Source: Sclerotiophoma versabilis
Lineage: Eukaryota; Ascomycota; Dothideomycetes; Pleosporales; Didymellaceae
DNA: 64,000 nucleotides
Assembly (NCBI GenBank): GCA_012274445.1
Contig: JAAROD010000029.1
Location: forward strand, 620,001 to 684,000
Direction of reading: 5' to 3'
The position numbers and the translations under genes are program-made. Positions 61,334 through 64,000 of the stretch are shown piece after piece. The notes under the pieces were generated by a model that had not been told where the DNA came from, did no database searches, and was given only the letters and a program-made list of their open reading frames with translations. Each line of letters opens with the position of its first letter. Position 1 is the stretch's first letter.

Positions 61334-64000
61334 TCAGAACAGCCTCAACTTCTTCGGTGGCGCCATCGTGATGCCCGCAAAGACCTCTGCACTCCTCTTC
61401 TTGGTTGTCGAGAACGGCCTCATAGGTGTGCCCATCATCATCCTCTGCTTGCTCGGCGTCTTGATCGGGCTGCGACTGAGAAGAAAATTGGACTTCTTCT
61501 GGGGTAGTGTGCGGACCGCCATCTTGCCATCAGGCTCGAAGTAGATGCCAAGCTCGCTGTTCTCCTTGTCATCAAGGTTGATCGAGCGGTCGAACTCAGA
61601 TGATGTAGGAGTAGCGGGCTGGCTGCGCTCGCCTGAGGAGGGCGGAAGTGCGTACTTGGACGGAGTCTTTGCGGGCGTGCATGGCACAACGGATGCTTTT
61701 GGACTCGATGGGAGAGCGGAAGAAAGGTTGACAAGGTACTTGGCTTCATCGACGCGCTTCTTACTCGCCTCACATTCGAGTGCCCAGCTAACATTCACAG
61801 CTTTGATAGCTCCCTGAGCCGCGACAACTTTCTTCAGGGTGTCGGGTTTGCCGTCCTTGTACAAGACGTGTGTGATGCCAGTGATACTCCACTCCTTTAA
61901 AACCTTTGCACCAAGATCTGTGAGAAGAGTCTCGAAGAGGAAGGATTGATCCTTGCCACTATCAGAAACAACATCAACGTAGAAGGTTAGGCCTTGCAGA
62001 GGACCATCAAAGAGGATGGATGGCTCTTCAAAATCGCCCCAGGTGACAGCCTTCTTTGGGCTGTCATTACTCCTTCTCTTCTCGGGTGATCTCAGAGACG
62101 ACTTGACGGGGGAGCGGAGAGATGACTTCATGGGTGATACGAGTGTGGAAGCTGAAAAATTTGTGCCCGGTGCGAATATGGCGGCCTTCGTGGGCGATTT
62201 CTGAGCAGGAGCTGAGAACATTGAGGCGGTCGCTCGGGGCGTAAAGACCGATGGCGTGAACGTTGGTGGCGCAAAGAAGGGAGTCTTAGATGTTGGCGGT
62301 GCCAGTGTCAAAGGCTTCAATTGCAGTGGTGCAAACTGAGCTTGAGGCTTTTCGGCAGGAGTGTTCTCGTTCTCAAGCTCTGAGATGCTGAAGTCGTTGA
62401 CCTCACTAGCTTCATCGAACGATGCATCGCAAGTGGAGAAGTGTGATGGGGACGGGGTCTGCTTCTTCGCGGAAGCCCTGATCTCCTCCTGGATGGCCGC
62501 CTCCATAGCCAAAGCTGGCGTTGTAGGGTAATCAGGCAGCTCACCTAAAGCTTTCCTATTGGCACTCGCGGCTCGGACAGGTGTCACTGGGGCTGCTGAG
62601 TGAGGTGTGAAGTTCTCCTTGTTCGCAATGTGTTCCGGCGAGGTTTGCGCAGGCGGTGTGCAAGGGGCCTCGAGCTCGACTGTTGGGGCCACGGAAGGTG
62701 GAGTGAAAGTCTCTTTGAGAGCAATGTGTTCTGGGGAGCATTGCGCAGGTGGTGTAGAGGGGGCCATAAATCGAACGGCTGGCGTTCTCTGCACAATCTC
62801 AGGTGTGTTGCTCCGGATAGGCGTGACTGCTTGAGCTGGAGTGGCAGATACTGCGGCCGCGACTCCGTCGGCTTGAGCCTCCTCAGCGGTCGGGATAGGA
62901 GTGAAAACCTCCTTGACCGCAACGTGTTCCGGCGAAGATTGCGCGCGCGGTGTGCAAGGGGCTTGGAACACAACCGCAGGAGTGGCATCTTGAGGAGTGA
63001 AGATTTCCTTCTTGGCGACATGTACCGGTGAGCATTGTGCCGCTGGTGTGCGAGGTACTGCAAAGAAGCCAACAGGAGGCATGACAGCCAGTTCTGGTGT
63101 GGCAGATGTCTCCATGGACGCTTCCTCAATGATACTCAGGCGTGACCCGACTACAATATGCGCAGGGGTCTTGGGATAGTCTGGCAGCTCAGCGAGCGCT
63201 TGTCTCGAGCTCAAGGGTGCTTTGATGTGTGCAGGAGTCTTCGGGTATCCAGGCAGCTCGTTCATCGCATCCTTGTGGTTAATTGGTGCATTGATATGTG
63301 CGGGAGTCTTGGGGTATTCCTCGGGCATCTCATTCATCAAAACATCGGTTTCAGGGGATGCGGCGACCGGCGCCTGAATGTGTGCTGGAGTCTTGGGATA
63401 GTCTGGCATTTCAGCCAAGGCGGCCTTGTTGGAGATAGGAGGCTGGATATGAGCAGGTGTCTTTGGGTATTCTGGCAGCGCTGCAAGTGCCGCCGTTGAT
63501 GTGATGGGTGCCACGATATGTGCAGGCGTTTTGGGGTATTGAGGGAGCTCGAACATGGCTCGCTTGTTAGTCAGAGGTTGAGCAGTTTGTGCGGGTGTGG
63601 AAGGAACTGCAGGGTACTCCGTGAAAGGCTCTTCGACAGACTTAACCTCCTCGACGATGGGCACTTCGACGGGTGTAGGTTCCTCATGGACGACCTTCGC
63701 GGGTTTGGCTGGAGTGGCCTTCTTCGTCGGTTTGCGTGCAGGCGCCTTGAGAGGCGAGGCAGGAGGAAGCTCAGCATTGCGAGTGGTGCGTGTCGCTCTG
63801 CTGGGAGGCGCGAGAACAGGCGCAGTGTCAAGAGGCGCTGCTGCTTTGCGGGCGCGAGATGTTGGCTTGATAGGCTCAGCGGCAACCGTGTTCTCGACAG
63901 CAGGGGCTTCGGCAGCCTTCGCAGCTGCTGTCTTCCTGACGGGCGCTTTGCGTGCGCGCGACGCTGGCTTGGCGGCCTCTTCTGCGACGGGCTCCTCGAT
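61334..64000 (-). CDS. BRCT-domain protein with tandem YPKTPAHI repeats (5' partial)
   Basis: An intron-free frame on the minus strand runs from the right edge to TGA at 61334: 888 residues in the window. No true start is visible; the GTG at 63664 is internal. The N-terminal 115 residues are basic, with repeated SRARKA motifs (AAKPASRARKAPVRK; IKPTSRARKAAAP). Six 23-28-residue repeats follow, each with YPKTPAHI. A second set of four reads TPxAQxSPEHxA(x)KExFTP. Then comes a Ser/Pro-rich part with MKSSLRSPVKSSLRSPEK. Near the C-terminus lies a BRCT-like domain (about positions 61800-62020): LFDGPLQGLTFYVDVVSD, LLTDLGAKVLKEWSITGITH and VNVSWALECEASKKRVDEA. BRCT domains bind phosphopeptides in DNA damage and chromosome biology. 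The many TP/SP sites suggest CDK regulation. The fungal family is not named here. Confidence 0.82.
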   Translation of the reverse strand: MEEPVAEEAAKPASRARKAPVRKTAAAKAAEAPAVENTVAAEPIKPTSRARKAAAPLDTAPVLAPPSRATRTTRNAELPPASPLKAPARKPTKKATPAKPAKVVHEEPTPVEVPIVEEVKSVEEPFTEYPAVPSTPAQTAQPLTNKRAMFELPQYPKTPAHIVAPITSTAALAALPEYPKTPAHIQPPISNKAALAEMPDYPKTPAHIQAPVAASPETDVLMNEMPEEYPKTPAHINAPINHKDAMNELPGYPKTPAHIKAPLSSRQALAELPDYPKTPAHIVVGSRLSIIEEASMETSATPELAVMPPVGFFAVPRTPAAQCSPVHVAKKEIFTPQDATPAVVFQAPCTPRAQSSPEHVAVKEVFTPIPTAEEAQADGVAAAVSATPAQAVTPIRSNTPEIVQRTPAVRFMAPSTPPAQCSPEHIALKETFTPPSVAPTVELEAPCTPPAQTSPEHIANKENFTPHSAAPVTPVRAASANRKALGELPDYPTTPALAMEAAIQEEIRASAKKQTPSPSHFSTCDASFDEASEVNDFSISELENENTPAEKPQAQFAPLQLKPLTLAPPTSKTPFFAPPTFTPSVFTPRATASMFSAPAQKSPTKAAIFAPGTNFSASTLVSPMKSSLRSPVKSSLRSPEKRRSNDSPKKAVTWGDFEEPSILFDGPLQGLTFYVDVVSDSGKDQSFLFETLLTDLGAKVLKEWSITGITHVLYKDGKPDTLKKVVAAQGAIKAVNVSWALECEASKKRVDEAKYLVNLSSALPSSPKASVVPCTPAKTPSKYALPPSSGERSQPATPTSSEFDRSINLDDKENSELGIYFEPDGKMAVRTLPQKKSNFLLSRSPIKTPSKQRMMMGTPMRPFSTTKKRSAEVFAGITMAPPKKLRLF

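Noticed and set aside
1..64000. CRISPR array, prophage or bacterial operons
   Set aside because: Spliced genes throughout; the repeats present are simple tandem repeats without spacers.

Overview
The window is nuclear DNA of a filamentous ascomycete. Genes are mostly split by short introns of about 45-110 bases (GT-AG, with branch-like CTAAC/CTGAC and C/T-AG acceptors). The gene set is typical of Pezizomycotina: a Zn2Cys6 regulator, a CSC1/RSN1-type channel, a Sos7 kinetochore protein, a class II DAHP synthase, a VPS62-like protein and a Git3/CAR-like GPCR. A Dothideomycete is my best guess from how familiar the proteins look; I could not test this. I see no virus, CRISPR array, rRNA, tRNA or intact transposon.

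Layout. 1-3.0 kb: 3' part of a PIF1-type helicase with an RNase H1-like hybrid-binding domain. 3.9-9.8 kb: NTF2-like protein, cupin, cytochrome b5/acyl-CoA dehydrogenase fusion, RS-rich nuclear protein and Sos7. 10.7-17.3 kb: cytochrome b561 protein with a 500-residue tail, then a Zn2Cys6 regulator. 17.3-23.4 kb: a 6.1 kb stretch with no gene I can support. 23.4-34.9 kb: F-box protein, unknown protein, Baeyer-Villiger monooxygenase, MFS transporter, 72-residue Ser/Tyr-rich protein, GNAT and a multispan membrane protein. 35.8-40.9 kb: VPS62-like, BTB and DUF1989 proteins. 41.3-45.7 kb: GC-rich divergent pair of patatin-like lipase and mitochondrial QRI7-type tRNA t6A enzyme. 46.1-50.6 kb: GPCR, DAHP synthase and HYPK-like UBA protein. 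50.9-64 kb: AT-hook/TM protein, a second patatin-like lipase, CSC1-like channel, small unknown protein, and a BRCT protein with TP-rich repeats that runs off the right end.

The genes are mostly housekeeping or scattered accessory genes. I see no operon-like or secondary-metabolite cluster logic. Several neighbours are divergent with short shared promoters (8713-8908 and 43943-44129). Two TGASTCA sites sit upstream of the DAHP synthase, as expected if Gcn4/CpcA cross-pathway control acts on it. Two Tgl3/4/5-class lipases of different subtype lie 8.5 kb apart on the same strand.

The most unusual items are the HBD-PIF1 fusion with a Cys-rich insert, the DUF1989 domain split by a long acidic insert, four stop-free introns of length 3n, a GC-AG intron in SOS7, the 23-residue YPKTPAHI repeats of the BRCT protein, and coding-looking fragments inside the 6 kb empty stretch. 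Exon joins were deduced by eye from frame continuity and family resemblance; no search was run.
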